Positions 17,254-26,045 of a stretch of 64,000 bases of DNA are shown here, piece by piece. Each line of letters starts with the position of its first letter. Positions within the stretch are counted from its first letter, which is position 1. The notes beneath the pieces are model-generated. The model had not been told where the DNA came from and did no database searches. It saw nothing but the letters and a program-made list of their open reading frames with translations. A program made the translations under genes and the position numbers. Source of the stretch: Candidatus Gastranaerophilales bacterium (lineage in GTDB: Bacteria; Cyanobacteriota; Vampirovibrionia; Gastranaerophilales; Gastranaerophilaceae); NCBI GenBank assembly GCA_944325735.1, contig CALVBI010000001.1:558001-622000 (forward strand), given 5' to 3'.

Positions 17254-17592
17254 ATGTCAAACGAAGGAACAGGCATGGTTGGTAACAAATCTTATACTGC
17301 TGCATTGTTATTATCATTTTTCTTAGGTGGGTTTGGTATTCATAGATTTTATACCGGATACATCGGATTGGGTATTTTACAATTAATTACAGCAGGTGGT
17401 TGCGGAATTTGGACTTTAATTGATTTTATCAGTCTTTGTTTTGGAAAATTTAAAGATTCTGATGGTAATGAATTAGCAGATTATAATCCGTCATTAGGAC
17501 AAACTTTATTTTGGGTTTGGATAGCTCTTATTGTTATCAGTGTTGTATTTAATATTGCAGTGACTTCTTCTGTAGTAGGTGGAATACACTAA
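17254..17592 (+). CDS. TM2-domain membrane protein
   Basis: From ATG 17254 (AAAGGAATT upstream) the protein has 112 residues. It shows the TM2 pattern: KSYTAALLLSFFLGGFGIHRFYTG, then GILQLITAGGCGIWTLIDFI, giving two membrane helices joined by the conserved HRFY-G turn and a D-F/L-I motif. A third hydrophobic helix follows near the C-terminus. TM2 proteins are small inner-membrane proteins of unsettled function. A strong terminator follows. Confidence 0.9.
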   Translation: MSNEGTGMVGNKSYTAALLLSFFLGGFGIHRFYTGYIGLGILQLITAGGCGIWTLIDFISLCFGKFKDSDGNELADYNPSLGQTLFWVWIALIVISVVFNIAVTSSVVGGIH

Positions 17593-17620
17593 AATATTTA
17601 TAGCCTAAAATAAATAATAA

Positions 17621-17652
17621 AAAGAACCTTTTTTATAAAAGGTTCTTTTTTA
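17621..17652. terminator. Terminator after TM2 gene
   Basis: A 12-bp stem AAAGAACCTTTT/AAAAGGTTCTTT with a short loop and T-run. The same AAAGAACC core recurs in the terminator at 28203. Confidence 0.85.
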
Positions 17653-17684
17653 TGTCGAGGAAAAGGAGGAATAGTATAAATCTT

Positions 17685-17855
17685 TTATTTTTTGCCTTTG
17701 AATACAGAAATATCGGATAAGTCTTTCAAGGCAAAATTAGTATTTACATCAAAAATCGCATCAGGATTTTTGTTATCTTTATTATTTAGTTTTGACCAAT
17801 AGTCAGGATCCAGTTGTGGACGACCTTTAGGTATATCGCTGTTAAAATCAACCAT
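17685..17855 (-). CDS. Hypothetical 56-residue protein
   Basis: A short minus-strand frame encodes a polar protein that begins MVDFNSDIPKGRPQLDPDYW and ends ISVFKGKK. The ribosome site AAAGGGAAC before its ATG is strong, and the codon use matches its neighbours. It fills what would otherwise be an empty gap of about 340 bp between the TM2 gene and the GH57 gene. No family is recognised. It is a cytosolic-looking, proline- and aspartate-rich peptide. Confidence 0.6.
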   Translation of the reverse strand: MVDFNSDIPKGRPQLDPDYWSKLNNKDNKNPDAIFDVNTNFALKDLSDISVFKGKK

Positions 17856-17934
17856 ATTTTGTTCCCTTTGTATTTTTTATAACGTCAATGATAGAAAAAA
17901 CTTTAGTAATTTTATCTTGATTGTTAAAAATTTG

Positions 17935-20160
17935 TTACATTCTTTTTATTGTTAAAAGCATTTCATTTGGAACAAAGTAATCTTTAATTCCGTAATTAGC
18001 ATTAACAAATAAAAATTCTAATGTATCACCTTTATCAATACCTATATCGTCAAAAGGAATACTTAAATCTACAACTTTATCGTAAATTGCAGTGATGTTT
18101 TTTGATGAAGTGATAACCCATAAATTATTTGGAATTGCTCTTATCAGTCGGACTAAATTTATTTCATCATTATAAATTGAAATCTGCATTTCATTATGAA
18201 ATTTTTCTTTTGAAATTGGTAAAATGCTTTCTGTTTTTTGAATAATACGAATTGGTGATAATGCTTGTTTTTTATTTTGGTTCCTCATATAAACATACAT
18301 TTGATTTACACGTTTAGCATTTGCTGCAGATTGTTTGTTGTATTCATTTATATAAAATCTCAAATAAAGATTATCTTTGTCGTATCCGAAACAAATTTTG
18401 TCATAAAATTTATCTTCATCTAGTACAGGGCCGTCTGGAATTTTTATACAGCCTGCATTAAGCCAATTTTCATCGTCATTTTCTTTTCCGTTAAGAATAG
18501 GTGTAAATTCCCCTTTAGGATATCTTGAAGGTTTTGAAATTGCTGATAAAAGCGGAGTATCAAGATACTGCGGAACTTCTAATCCTAAATAAAGATAAAT
18601 ATTTTTTAAATGTTCTCTGAATATGTAATCAAAAATATTATCTCTACCTGAATCATTCGGTTCTCCATACCACCAAAACCAATCACTGCCTTCGCAAATA
18701 AATAATTCTTTTCTTGCAGCTTCAATATTAGGATGTAGTGGATTTTGTTTTACAAAAGCGCAAAAATCATCTCTAACTTGTTTAAGGTAAGTCCAAGCAA
18801 GATTTTTTAACGGTTCGTCAATCCATAATTTAAAATTGCGATTTATCCAAGATCCTGAGCTTAATTTATTTAAAGGTCTTGGGTTGTCTTTTTCTAAATA
18901 ATCGCTTATCAAAACTGTTTCTAATGTAGGGTCATTTTCTATTAATGAATAGATTGTTTGCAAGAACGTAGATCCGTCTTCTGTATAACTTTCCCAACAG
19001 TTTTCTCCGTCCATTGCGATTGTGAGTAAATGATTTTCATCAGGAGATGATAATAATTTACTTTGTGTAACTTTAATTCTGTCGTATAAATCATTTGCCG
19101 CAGCTTCTGCAGAATGATTAGGATATTCAAAACCGATTAAGTTTGGTATTACTGAATCTCTGAATATTATATCTACGTCTTTATAATTGTAAGATTTTAA
19201 TAAATGATAAGGGTCTTCCAAATAACCTCTGAAATCTCTAACAAATTCAAATTTAATAGAATTTGATAAAATTCCTTCATCAGATATTGTCCATTTTATT
19301 CCAAGTTCTTTTAGCATTTCCATAACTTTGGAATTAATACAATGTTCTGATGGCCAAATCCCTTTTGGACGTTTCCCAAATAGCTCTTCAATTCTGTCGA
19401 TTGCCATTTTAGTCTGCATTTTGGCATCGAGTTCCATTTTTAAATTACTTGGTAAATCTGCATCAGGAGATTTTTTTATACTTTTTATATCAAGCAAAAT
19501 TGGTAAAATAGGGTGATAATAAGGACTTGTTGTAATTTCAATTCTGCCTTTTTCTACAAATTTTTTATATGTAGGTATAATTTTTCTTATGATATCTCTT
19601 TGAATATCAATTATTTTAATTCTGTCTTCAAGTGTGTAGTTTTTTCCTTTTTTTATTAGTTTTTTTAGTTCAGGATATTTGTTTTTATATATAGGATCAA
19701 ACCATACAAGATTGAATAATGCCATTAAATCAGAATATTCTTGAGGAGAAAATATATTAATGTCATTATTTTCACATAATTGGTATTTTTGATAAAGCCT
19801 GTTGTATTCTTCATTTGGCAAAATCATTGAATGAAAATTTGCATCAAAAAAATTGTTTATAATGAATTCTTTATCATCATCAGTCAAATCGTCAATATCT
19901 GTAATAGTAAGCCTTGAATGAATATCGTGCATGTTATTTTCACCATAATCAATCAATTCATCTAAAAGTACAGGTACAATATTAAAATTAAGTTTAGTAT
20001 TTTTAAACTTATCTAATATAAGCACCATATCCAGATAATCTTTCACAGCATGTAATCTTGTCCAAGGCATTAAATAATCGCCTTCAGGTGACAATTGATA
20101 TACAGGCTGATGCATATGCCAGTAGAATGCTATAGATAACTTTTTTGTCTGACTCATCAT
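17935..20160 (-). CDS. GH57 family glycoside hydrolase (alpha-amylase/glucanotransferase type)
   Basis: The 741-residue protein opens with the GH57 signature FYWHMHQPVYQ. It has the conserved region GIWPSEHCI (about 268-276), whose glutamate is the likely nucleophile, and AMDGENCW (about 383), whose aspartate is the likely acid/base. A C-terminal beta-rich domain (about 560-741) follows, probably carbohydrate-binding. There is no signal peptide, so it should act on intracellular alpha-glucan such as glycogen. An upstream promoter (TGATATAAT) leaves a leader of about 30 nt. The exact specificity cannot be read from sequence. Confidence 0.88.
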   Translation of the reverse strand: MMSQTKKLSIAFYWHMHQPVYQLSPEGDYLMPWTRLHAVKDYLDMVLILDKFKNTKLNFNIVPVLLDELIDYGENNMHDIHSRLTITDIDDLTDDDKEFIINNFFDANFHSMILPNEEYNRLYQKYQLCENNDINIFSPQEYSDLMALFNLVWFDPIYKNKYPELKKLIKKGKNYTLEDRIKIIDIQRDIIRKIIPTYKKFVEKGRIEITTSPYYHPILPILLDIKSIKKSPDADLPSNLKMELDAKMQTKMAIDRIEELFGKRPKGIWPSEHCINSKVMEMLKELGIKWTISDEGILSNSIKFEFVRDFRGYLEDPYHLLKSYNYKDVDIIFRDSVIPNLIGFEYPNHSAEAAANDLYDRIKVTQSKLLSSPDENHLLTIAMDGENCWESYTEDGSTFLQTIYSLIENDPTLETVLISDYLEKDNPRPLNKLSSGSWINRNFKLWIDEPLKNLAWTYLKQVRDDFCAFVKQNPLHPNIEAARKELFICEGSDWFWWYGEPNDSGRDNIFDYIFREHLKNIYLYLGLEVPQYLDTPLLSAISKPSRYPKGEFTPILNGKENDDENWLNAGCIKIPDGPVLDEDKFYDKICFGYDKDNLYLRFYINEYNKQSAANAKRVNQMYVYMRNQNKKQALSPIRIIQKTESILPISKEKFHNEMQISIYNDEINLVRLIRAIPNNLWVITSSKNITAIYDKVVDLSIPFDDIGIDKGDTLEFLFVNANYGIKDYFVPNEMLLTIKRM

Positions 20161-20241
20161 AAAATCAATTCCAAATGCTATTCTTTCAAAAATATTATAT
20201 CATTCAAAAGCAAAAAATGGAAATGAATTTACATGATTTAA

Positions 20242-20520
20242 TTAAATGTTATGCATATTGTCGAAAATCTCTTTTCTTTGAACCCAAATTTCCATTCCAA
20301 GATCTTCACCTGTTTTTGTTAGGGCTTCTTTTATTTCTTTGAAAGAAAATTTTGATTTTTCAATATCGCATAGCATAAACATTACGAAATGTCCTTGCAT
20401 CAAAGTTTGTTTTATATCTTCAATATTTACTTCGTATTCAGCAAGTACAGCAGAAACTTTTGCAACTATACCTACTTTATCTACACCTGATACTGTTATG
20501 ATAATTTGTTGATTTGACAT
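20242..20520 (-). CDS. ACT-domain regulatory protein (UPF0237/ACT_6 type)
   Basis: The 92-residue protein is a single ACT domain: IIITVSGVDKVGIVAKVSAVLAEY then NIEDIKQTLMQGHFVMFMLCD. Such stand-alone ACT proteins bind small ligands, often amino acids, and act as sensors. Its ATG lies inside the last 25 nt of the symporter gene upstream, and a ribosome site (TGAGG) sits in that overlap, so the two are translationally coupled. I infer that it senses the amino acid carried by the symporter, or regulates it. Confidence 0.9.
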   Translation of the reverse strand: MSNQQIIITVSGVDKVGIVAKVSAVLAEYEVNIEDIKQTLMQGHFVMFMLCDIEKSKFSFKEIKEALTKTGEDLGMEIWVQRKEIFDNMHNI

Positions 20521-22076
20521 GTTACCTCATCTTCATCATCATTTTCTACTTTTACTTCTGCCGGTTGTAACCAATCACGATTAATCCATTTCCCTAATTG
20601 GTGTACTCTGCAATATTCAGCCAAATCTTTTTTAACTTCAGGAGCTAAGATGTACATAGCAATAATATTTGGTAAAGACATTGCAATCATCATTGCATCT
20701 GTAATATTAATAACTGAAGTTACGTTCAATACAGAACCGATTAAAATAAATCCGCAATATATAAATTGGAATGTAAGAGTTCTTTTCTTTCCTTCTCCGA
20801 ATAAGAAGTTCCAAGATTTTTGACCGTAATATGCCCAGCTTATGATTGTAGATAATGCATATAAAAGAACAATACCTGCTAAAAGTGTTGGGAAGAAAGG
20901 CATTACTGATGAAATTGCATCAGATGTCATTTCAATACCAGATGTGTGGCCAGCATGAGTTTTGTATACACCTGTAATTACGATTGCAAAAGCTGTTAAT
21001 GTACACATAAAACCTGTTAAGAATGGGTCTAACAGAGCTACGAAACCTTGAGATAAAGGTTCATCTGTTTTTACTGTTGCATATACGATAGGAGCTGAGC
21101 CTGTACCTGCTTCGTTAGATTGAACTGAACGTCTTAAGCCCATAATCATAGCAACAAACATACCACCATATATAGATTCAGGTTTGAATGCTTCTTTTAC
21201 AATAACCCAAGCAGCATGAGGTACAAGTTTTATATTACATACGATAACTGCCATTGCTGCGAATAAATATACGAAAATCTTTAAAGGAACGATTTTTTCT
21301 GTTACTTTAACGATGTTTTTAATACCGCCAATAACAATCAGACCTACAACTATTGCCATACCTAATCCGATTACCCAGTGAAGATTATGCATAAATCCGT
21401 TTTCGCCGCCGCAAACGTTGACAAACTGATTAGCAGCCTGATTGATTTGAATCATATTACCACCTGTAATACCTCCGCAAATACAAAGTATTGCAAAGAT
21501 TACAGATAGAGGTTGCCCTAACCATCTTAATTTTTTGCGAGTAAGACCGTGTGCCATATAGTGCATTGGTCCGCCAGAGATTGATCCGTCTAAGTTAAAT
21601 CTTCTGTATTTAACAGCTAATGCTGCTTCTACAAATTTTAATGACATACCCAAAAGTGCACCAACGATAATCCAAAAAGCTGCACCAGGACCGCCCATTG
21701 AAATAGCGATAGCAACACCTGCGATACTACCTAAACCGATTGTACCTGATAATGCTGTCATCAATGCTTGGAATGATGAAACTTCTCCAGAACCGTCTTC
21801 TGATTTTTTAGGTTTAAATACTAAATCAATAGCATGTTTAAATCCCCAAACAGCAATACCTCTCAAATAGAAAGTAAAGAATATTCCTGCAAATAATATC
21901 CAGAATATAATTATAGGTACATCTGCACCAAAAACATGCACAGGGTGGAATATAATTCTCGCTATTGCATCGGATATCGGCGCGACATTTTTGTCCATGA
22001 AAGCATCGATATTAAACGCATTTGCCTGTTGAATGTTAAATAAAAGTGTCAAAAGTACAATTAAAATTCTGTTCAT
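20496..22076 (-). CDS. Sodium:alanine/glycine symporter (AGCS family)
   Basis: The 526-residue protein has the AGCS hallmarks: about eleven membrane helices, a conserved SSFQALMTALSGTIGLGSIAGVA stretch near 95-120, and GGPMHYMAHG near 167. It imports alanine or glycine with sodium across the inner membrane. A hydrophobic N-terminal stretch that looks like a signal peptide (ending QQANAF) precedes the usual first helix. A ribosome site (AAAGGAAA) is present. The 70-nt leader can fold and is described separately. It is followed by an overlapping ACT-domain gene. Confidence 0.95.
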   Translation of the reverse strand: MNRILIVLLTLLFNIQQANAFNIDAFMDKNVAPISDAIARIIFHPVHVFGADVPIIIFWILFAGIFFTFYLRGIAVWGFKHAIDLVFKPKKSEDGSGEVSSFQALMTALSGTIGLGSIAGVAIAISMGGPGAAFWIIVGALLGMSLKFVEAALAVKYRRFNLDGSISGGPMHYMAHGLTRKKLRWLGQPLSVIFAILCICGGITGGNMIQINQAANQFVNVCGGENGFMHNLHWVIGLGMAIVVGLIVIGGIKNIVKVTEKIVPLKIFVYLFAAMAVIVCNIKLVPHAAWVIVKEAFKPESIYGGMFVAMIMGLRRSVQSNEAGTGSAPIVYATVKTDEPLSQGFVALLDPFLTGFMCTLTAFAIVITGVYKTHAGHTSGIEMTSDAISSVMPFFPTLLAGIVLLYALSTIISWAYYGQKSWNFLFGEGKKRTLTFQFIYCGFILIGSVLNVTSVINITDAMMIAMSLPNIIAMYILAPEVKKDLAEYCRVHQLGKWINRDWLQPAEVKVENDDEDEVTCQINKLS

Positions 22077-22187
22077 TAAATATTTCCTTTCGGGCTTATC
22101 CTCTCAAGGTTTTCGGCTACTACTCTCACAAGGGGTAAATCACCAACCCTCAATAATACTACCAAAAACATGCTTGCATGATGTCAA
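22077..22187 (-). promoter_or_regulatory. Promoter and structured leader of the AGCS gene
   Basis: On the minus strand a perfect TTGACA (22187-22182) and an extended -10 TGGTAGTAT (to 22156) are separated by an inverted repeat CATGC-TT-GCATG (22169-22180), an operator candidate. The predicted leader can close GGGTT with AGCCC around two small hairpins (GGT..ACC and CCT..AGG), making a possible three-way junction just before the ribosome site. I could not match it to a known riboswitch class. Confidence 0.4.
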
Positions 22188-22191
22188 ATCT

Positions 22192-23271
22192 TTACAAAAT
22201 CTTAAACATTTGTTGCAAATATTCATCTGCACATCTCTCTGAGGTGTACTCTTTGATTGTATGCAAACTATTGTAGCGCAATGTATTCAGCTTGTCATCA
22301 TCCATGTTTTTTATATTAAGAAGTATTTTTCTGATTTCATTTGAAATCGGAAGAGTTAAAAAACCGTTTTCGCCATTCTTGATAATTCCTGATATCCCAT
22401 CATCTTTCGTGCAGATTGTAATACAGCCTTGTGACATTGCTTCTAAATATACCATACCAAAGGTCTCACCAATGCTAGGCAGGATAAAAATATCACTATC
22501 GTGCATTTTTGCAAGAACTTCATTATGTGGAAGATGTCCTGTAAATTTTACGGATTTATCAATTTCTTCTAAAGATTTTCTCCCTTTACCATCTCCGATT
22601 ACTGTTAATTCAAAGTTTTCAAGTCCTTTGCAGGCTTCAATTACTTTGTCGATATTTTTTCTTTTTTTGAAATTAGCACAGGTTAAAACTTTGATTTTTT
22701 CTTTGTTTAGGTTGTGAAAATCATTTTTTATAATTTCTTTTTTTACACCTGATGGAGCTGTAAATGTTTTATTTTCAAATTCAGGATAAAGTTTCAGTAG
22801 TTTATTTTTTATTACAAAAGAACGGCAAGCTATAGCTTTTGCATTATGCAGAGCTTTTTCAAGCCTTTTTTTGAAATGAAATTTGTATAAAGGATTTGTA
22901 AGCACTTCTAAATCAGAATTGTGCACACCAGCAACAAATGGAACTCCAAGTTTGTCTGCAAATAAAATCCCAGATGGCATATGAGCTATAATCAGAAAGT
23001 CCGGAGGGCAAGAGGACAGGAAGTCAGGTATTTTACTTTTAATGTTAAACCAAAATGGAGTCCAATAATTGACATTGAATACTTTTCCATATTGTCCGTT
23101 TTTGTAAAAAGGTTTACCACGTAAAAAAGAATTTAATATGAAATTCGGTTTTATAACATTAACATTATGTCCTTGTTTTTCCCACTCTTGGACGAAGTCA
23201 AAAAGTGTTCTTGGTGTTGTTTTTTCGTTTTCACTTACCGGATATAAATCTGTTATAAAAAGAATATTCAT
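22192..23271 (-). CDS. GT4-family glycosyltransferase
   Basis: The 359-residue protein has a GT-B fold in the GT4 style. It opens MNILFITDLYPVSENEKTTP, and the C-terminal half has the sugar-nucleotide region VLTCANFKKRKNIDKVIEAC, then LPSIGETFGMVYLEAMSQGC, with the EX7E motif (E-T-F-G-M-V-Y-L-E). It should add a sugar to a surface glycan or lipid on the cytoplasmic side. The acceptor is unknown. It has no ribosome site and a leaderless-type promoter. The AGCS gene follows on the same strand with its own promoter. Confidence 0.9.
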   Translation of the reverse strand: MNILFITDLYPVSENEKTTPRTLFDFVQEWEKQGHNVNVIKPNFILNSFLRGKPFYKNGQYGKVFNVNYWTPFWFNIKSKIPDFLSSCPPDFLIIAHMPSGILFADKLGVPFVAGVHNSDLEVLTNPLYKFHFKKRLEKALHNAKAIACRSFVIKNKLLKLYPEFENKTFTAPSGVKKEIIKNDFHNLNKEKIKVLTCANFKKRKNIDKVIEACKGLENFELTVIGDGKGRKSLEEIDKSVKFTGHLPHNEVLAKMHDSDIFILPSIGETFGMVYLEAMSQGCITICTKDDGISGIIKNGENGFLTLPISNEIRKILLNIKNMDDDKLNTLRYNSLHTIKEYTSERCADEYLQQMFKIL

Positions 23272-23287
23272 ACAAATTATTATATCA
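23269..23287 (-). promoter_or_regulatory. Leaderless-type promoter of the GT4 gene
   Basis: TG-A-TATAAT on the minus strand (23287-23279) is followed by 7 nt and ATG at 23271, with no Shine-Dalgarno sequence. Confidence 0.6.
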
Positions 23288-23358
23288 TAAGGCGGGTTGA
23301 GGTTTTATACATTATGTGGTTTAATTATAAAAAATAGATTATAAAAAGGAATAAAAAA

Positions 23359-23847
23359 GTGAGTGAGCACGATTACAAATTTTATTTAGATAAAGGAATT
23401 TCAGAAACTAACGAAGGGAAATTTGATGAAGCAATGCATTCTCTGAATAGAGCAATAGCATTGAATCCTGATAGTGCAATGCCTTATTTTTCTTTGGCAA
23501 TAGTTTTTCATAACTTGAATGAATTAGAACCTGCTTATGAAAATTACACAAAAGCTATTGAATTAAATCATAAAATGATTGATGCATATTACAATCGTGC
23601 TCAAGTTTTGCTATTGGATAAAAATGCAGATAATGAAAAATTAAAATCAGCATTAAAAGATCTTGATAAAGCTGTTGAATTAGACCCAAAATTTGTAGAT
23701 GCTCTTTATTATAAAGCAGTAGTGCAAATGAAACTTGAGGATTATAAGGGAGCTGTTGAAACTTTAGATAAAGTTTTGGCAATTGATCCTCAGGCTGTAT
23801 ATTCAAGAGCGTTGAAAAAGCTGATTTTGCAGAAATATTTACATTAA
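23359..23847 (+). CDS. TPR-repeat protein
   Basis: The 162-residue protein consists of about four tetratricopeptide repeats, such as AMHSLNRAIALNPDSAMPYF, AYENYTKAIELNHKMIDAYY and ALKDLDKAVELDPKFVDALY. These form helical hairpins for protein binding. It starts with GTG; AAAAGGA lies eight bases upstream. No signal peptide is present. The partner is unknown, and the gene stands alone between two divergent neighbours. Confidence 0.92.
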   Translation: MSEHDYKFYLDKGISETNEGKFDEAMHSLNRAIALNPDSAMPYFSLAIVFHNLNELEPAYENYTKAIELNHKMIDAYYNRAQVLLLDKNADNEKLKSALKDLDKAVELDPKFVDALYYKAVVQMKLEDYKGAVETLDKVLAIDPQAVYSRALKKLILQKYLH

Positions 23848-23931
23848 TTTATAATTTGATAACTATTAAGCAATTTCTTAACCTTAAAATCCTTTATTTA
23901 AGTATCAGGGGAAAATAAGGGAAATAGATTT

Positions 23932-25011
23932 ATGGTAAGGATAGATTCTATATTAAATGTTGGGAAAACAGTTGTTAAAAATGTATCATCTGTAACCCAA
24001 AATAGCAATATAAGTAATACTATTTTGCATTCAGCACAAAATGTTTCACAAGGAATTTCTCGAACTAATAAAACGTATCTGGATAGAATAAATAGAATAT
24101 CTGTTAAAGGAGTAAAACAAGAGGAACAACCTATATTGGATATGTTGAAGAATTCAATGTATGATTTGTTAGGAAAAACAAAAGGGAAAGCAGAACTTCC
24201 TAAAGAAATCAGATTTGAATATTGTAGAAATGGAGGAATCAGAAAACAAGGTGTTGCAAATGTTACACGAGATAATGTTTTACATGTAAATAGAGACTAT
24301 TTTGAAAATATAGATAATAATATTCAAGAAAATTTAAAAACTTTTATGAATTTAGGTTTAATTACTAAAGATAAGAATGGGAAATATAAAATAGCAGATT
24401 TTCTTAGAAATACTAAAAGTGAAATTTTTGAAAAAAGATTAAATGAGTATAATATAGGTTGGCCTATAGATTATAAATTTAAATTTCATAGAACGAGCAT
24501 GAATTATTATGCTAATTTGACAAATCAAGCTAGAAAACATCCTATGATAATGCTTGAAAATATTATGAAAACTGGGGAAAATGCAAATATTTTAAAAAGT
24601 TGCGGTATGTATAAACCAAGAGCTGAAGTTGCTAAAATGACAACCCAAGAACAGTATAAGTACCTTCAGGATATTTTTCAAAAGTATCCTGATGTTGGCA
24701 AACGAGTAGTTATACCTGAAAATACTGCTTTAATTACAACTCCAAATTATGTGTTTCATCATGAGTTAGGGCATATTAATCATAATAAATTAATATCAGA
24801 TGATATATATCGAAAATTCTCATCTCAACAAAAACTGCTTGAATGGCAAAATAATGAAAAAATCCAGGAAGTTTGTTCTCGCATATCAGGATATTCAGGG
24901 AAAGATCCTTTTGAATTTGTTGCAGAAGTATATTCTGGATTAGTTAATGGGCAGACTTTTCATCCTGATGTTTTGAGTTTATATAAAGCATTAAAAGGAC
25001 CTGTTGTATAA
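23932..25011 (+). CDS. Putative zinc metalloprotease (HELGH) of unknown family
   Basis: The 359-residue protein has FHHELGHINH at about 279-288, an HExxH zinc-binding and catalytic motif. About 45 residues later comes EFVAEVYSGLVNG, whose glutamates could be the third zinc ligand, as in gluzincin or lethal-factor-like peptidases. The N-terminal 60 residues are polar and rich in S, N and V without a signal peptide. A weak ribosome site (AAGGGAAAT) lies upstream. The C-terminal layout recalls toxin-type peptidases, so an effector role is possible, but the substrate is unknown. Confidence 0.65.
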   Translation: MVRIDSILNVGKTVVKNVSSVTQNSNISNTILHSAQNVSQGISRTNKTYLDRINRISVKGVKQEEQPILDMLKNSMYDLLGKTKGKAELPKEIRFEYCRNGGIRKQGVANVTRDNVLHVNRDYFENIDNNIQENLKTFMNLGLITKDKNGKYKIADFLRNTKSEIFEKRLNEYNIGWPIDYKFKFHRTSMNYYANLTNQARKHPMIMLENIMKTGENANILKSCGMYKPRAEVAKMTTQEQYKYLQDIFQKYPDVGKRVVIPENTALITTPNYVFHHELGHINHNKLISDDIYRKFSSQQKLLEWQNNEKIQEVCSRISGYSGKDPFEFVAEVYSGLVNGQTFHPDVLSLYKALKGPVV

Positions 25012-25019
25012 ATTTTAAT

Positions 25020-26042
25020 TTAGTTTGTAAATTGTGAATATTTTAAATTATTTATTTTTTCGAATGAATATTCAATTTTTTCTTGAAGTTCCTTGTCTGT
25101 TAATGCTTTTTGAGCAATTGTTTCTATTATGTTGATTGTTTCAGGTGTGGAATTTCTGTAAATAAACATATTCAATCCTGCACGAATTCCCATTTCACAA
25201 GTTGCAATTTTTTGAGCTAAACTATTGCTATGATTTGATAAGTTTTGACAGAGCTTGTGTTGCAGGGCTACGTGCGTAGCACCCTTCATTATCATATCAT
25301 CAGAAATTATTACGCCTTCAAAGCCTAATTTATTTCTCAAATAAGAAATTGCGTTTTTGCTTAAAGATGTTGGAATTATATCTTTTTCAAAGCAGGTACA
25401 GTGAAGATGTGCTACCATTATCATTTCTATTGTTTTTGCACAGGAGGCAAAAGGTTTTATATGAGTTTTTTCCATTTCTTCCAGTGGTAGGTTAATTTCA
25501 GGAAGTGTCAAGTGACTGTCTGCATTAGCGTCACCGTGTCCGGGAAAATGTTTTGCACAAGGTATAATTCCGTTCTCTCTATATGTTTGTGAAACTATTT
25601 TTTCACATTTTATAACCTCATCAGGGGCGTTTGAAAAAGCTCGTTCCCCGATAATTGGGTTATTAGGGTTTGTATTGACATCAATACAAGGTGCAAAATT
25701 TAAGTTAAGTCCATAACTTTTTAATTCCAGTGCAATTTCTTTTGTTTGATTACATAAGAAATCCTCTCCTTTTTCATAAGCATATTTTGCAGATAGGTAT
25801 TTTTTACCGTTATGGATATTTTCAGTACGTTCAACTCTACCGCCTTCTTGATCTATTGATAAAAAAGGCGGAATTAGAGCTTTTGATTTAATATCAGAGA
25901 CCAAGTTTTTGAATTGGTCTTTTGTGTGAATATCTTTTGTAAAGAAAATCATTCCTCCAAGACCTTTTTCTAGTGCTTGAATGTAACCGTCACCTTCTGT
26001 ACCTAAGATAAACATTTGATATAATTTTGTTTTTAAATCCAT
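25020..26042 (-). CDS. nagZ: Beta-N-acetylhexosaminidase (GH3)
   Basis: The 340-residue GH3 protein shows SIDQEGGRVER, NFAPCIDVNTN, the KHFPGHGDANADSH loop (carrying the histidine-aspartate acid/base pair of NagZ enzymes) and GVIISDDMIMKGA, with the nucleophile aspartate in SDD. It releases N-acetylglucosamine from peptidoglycan fragments during cell-wall recycling, in the cytoplasm; no signal peptide is seen. It lies 3 nt after the gene upstream on the same strand, so they form an operon. Confidence 0.94.
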   Translation of the reverse strand: MDLKTKLYQMFILGTEGDGYIQALEKGLGGMIFFTKDIHTKDQFKNLVSDIKSKALIPPFLSIDQEGGRVERTENIHNGKKYLSAKYAYEKGEDFLCNQTKEIALELKSYGLNLNFAPCIDVNTNPNNPIIGERAFSNAPDEVIKCEKIVSQTYRENGIIPCAKHFPGHGDANADSHLTLPEINLPLEEMEKTHIKPFASCAKTIEMIMVAHLHCTCFEKDIIPTSLSKNAISYLRNKLGFEGVIISDDMIMKGATHVALQHKLCQNLSNHSNSLAQKIATCEMGIRAGLNMFIYRNSTPETINIIETIAQKALTDKELQEKIEYSFEKINNLKYSQFTN

Positions 26043-26045
26043 TTT

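Noticed and set aside
22077-22149. Glycine or glutamine riboswitch before the symporter
   Set aside because: The conserved cores of these classes are not present; only weak pairing is seen, so it is reported as an unassigned leader.
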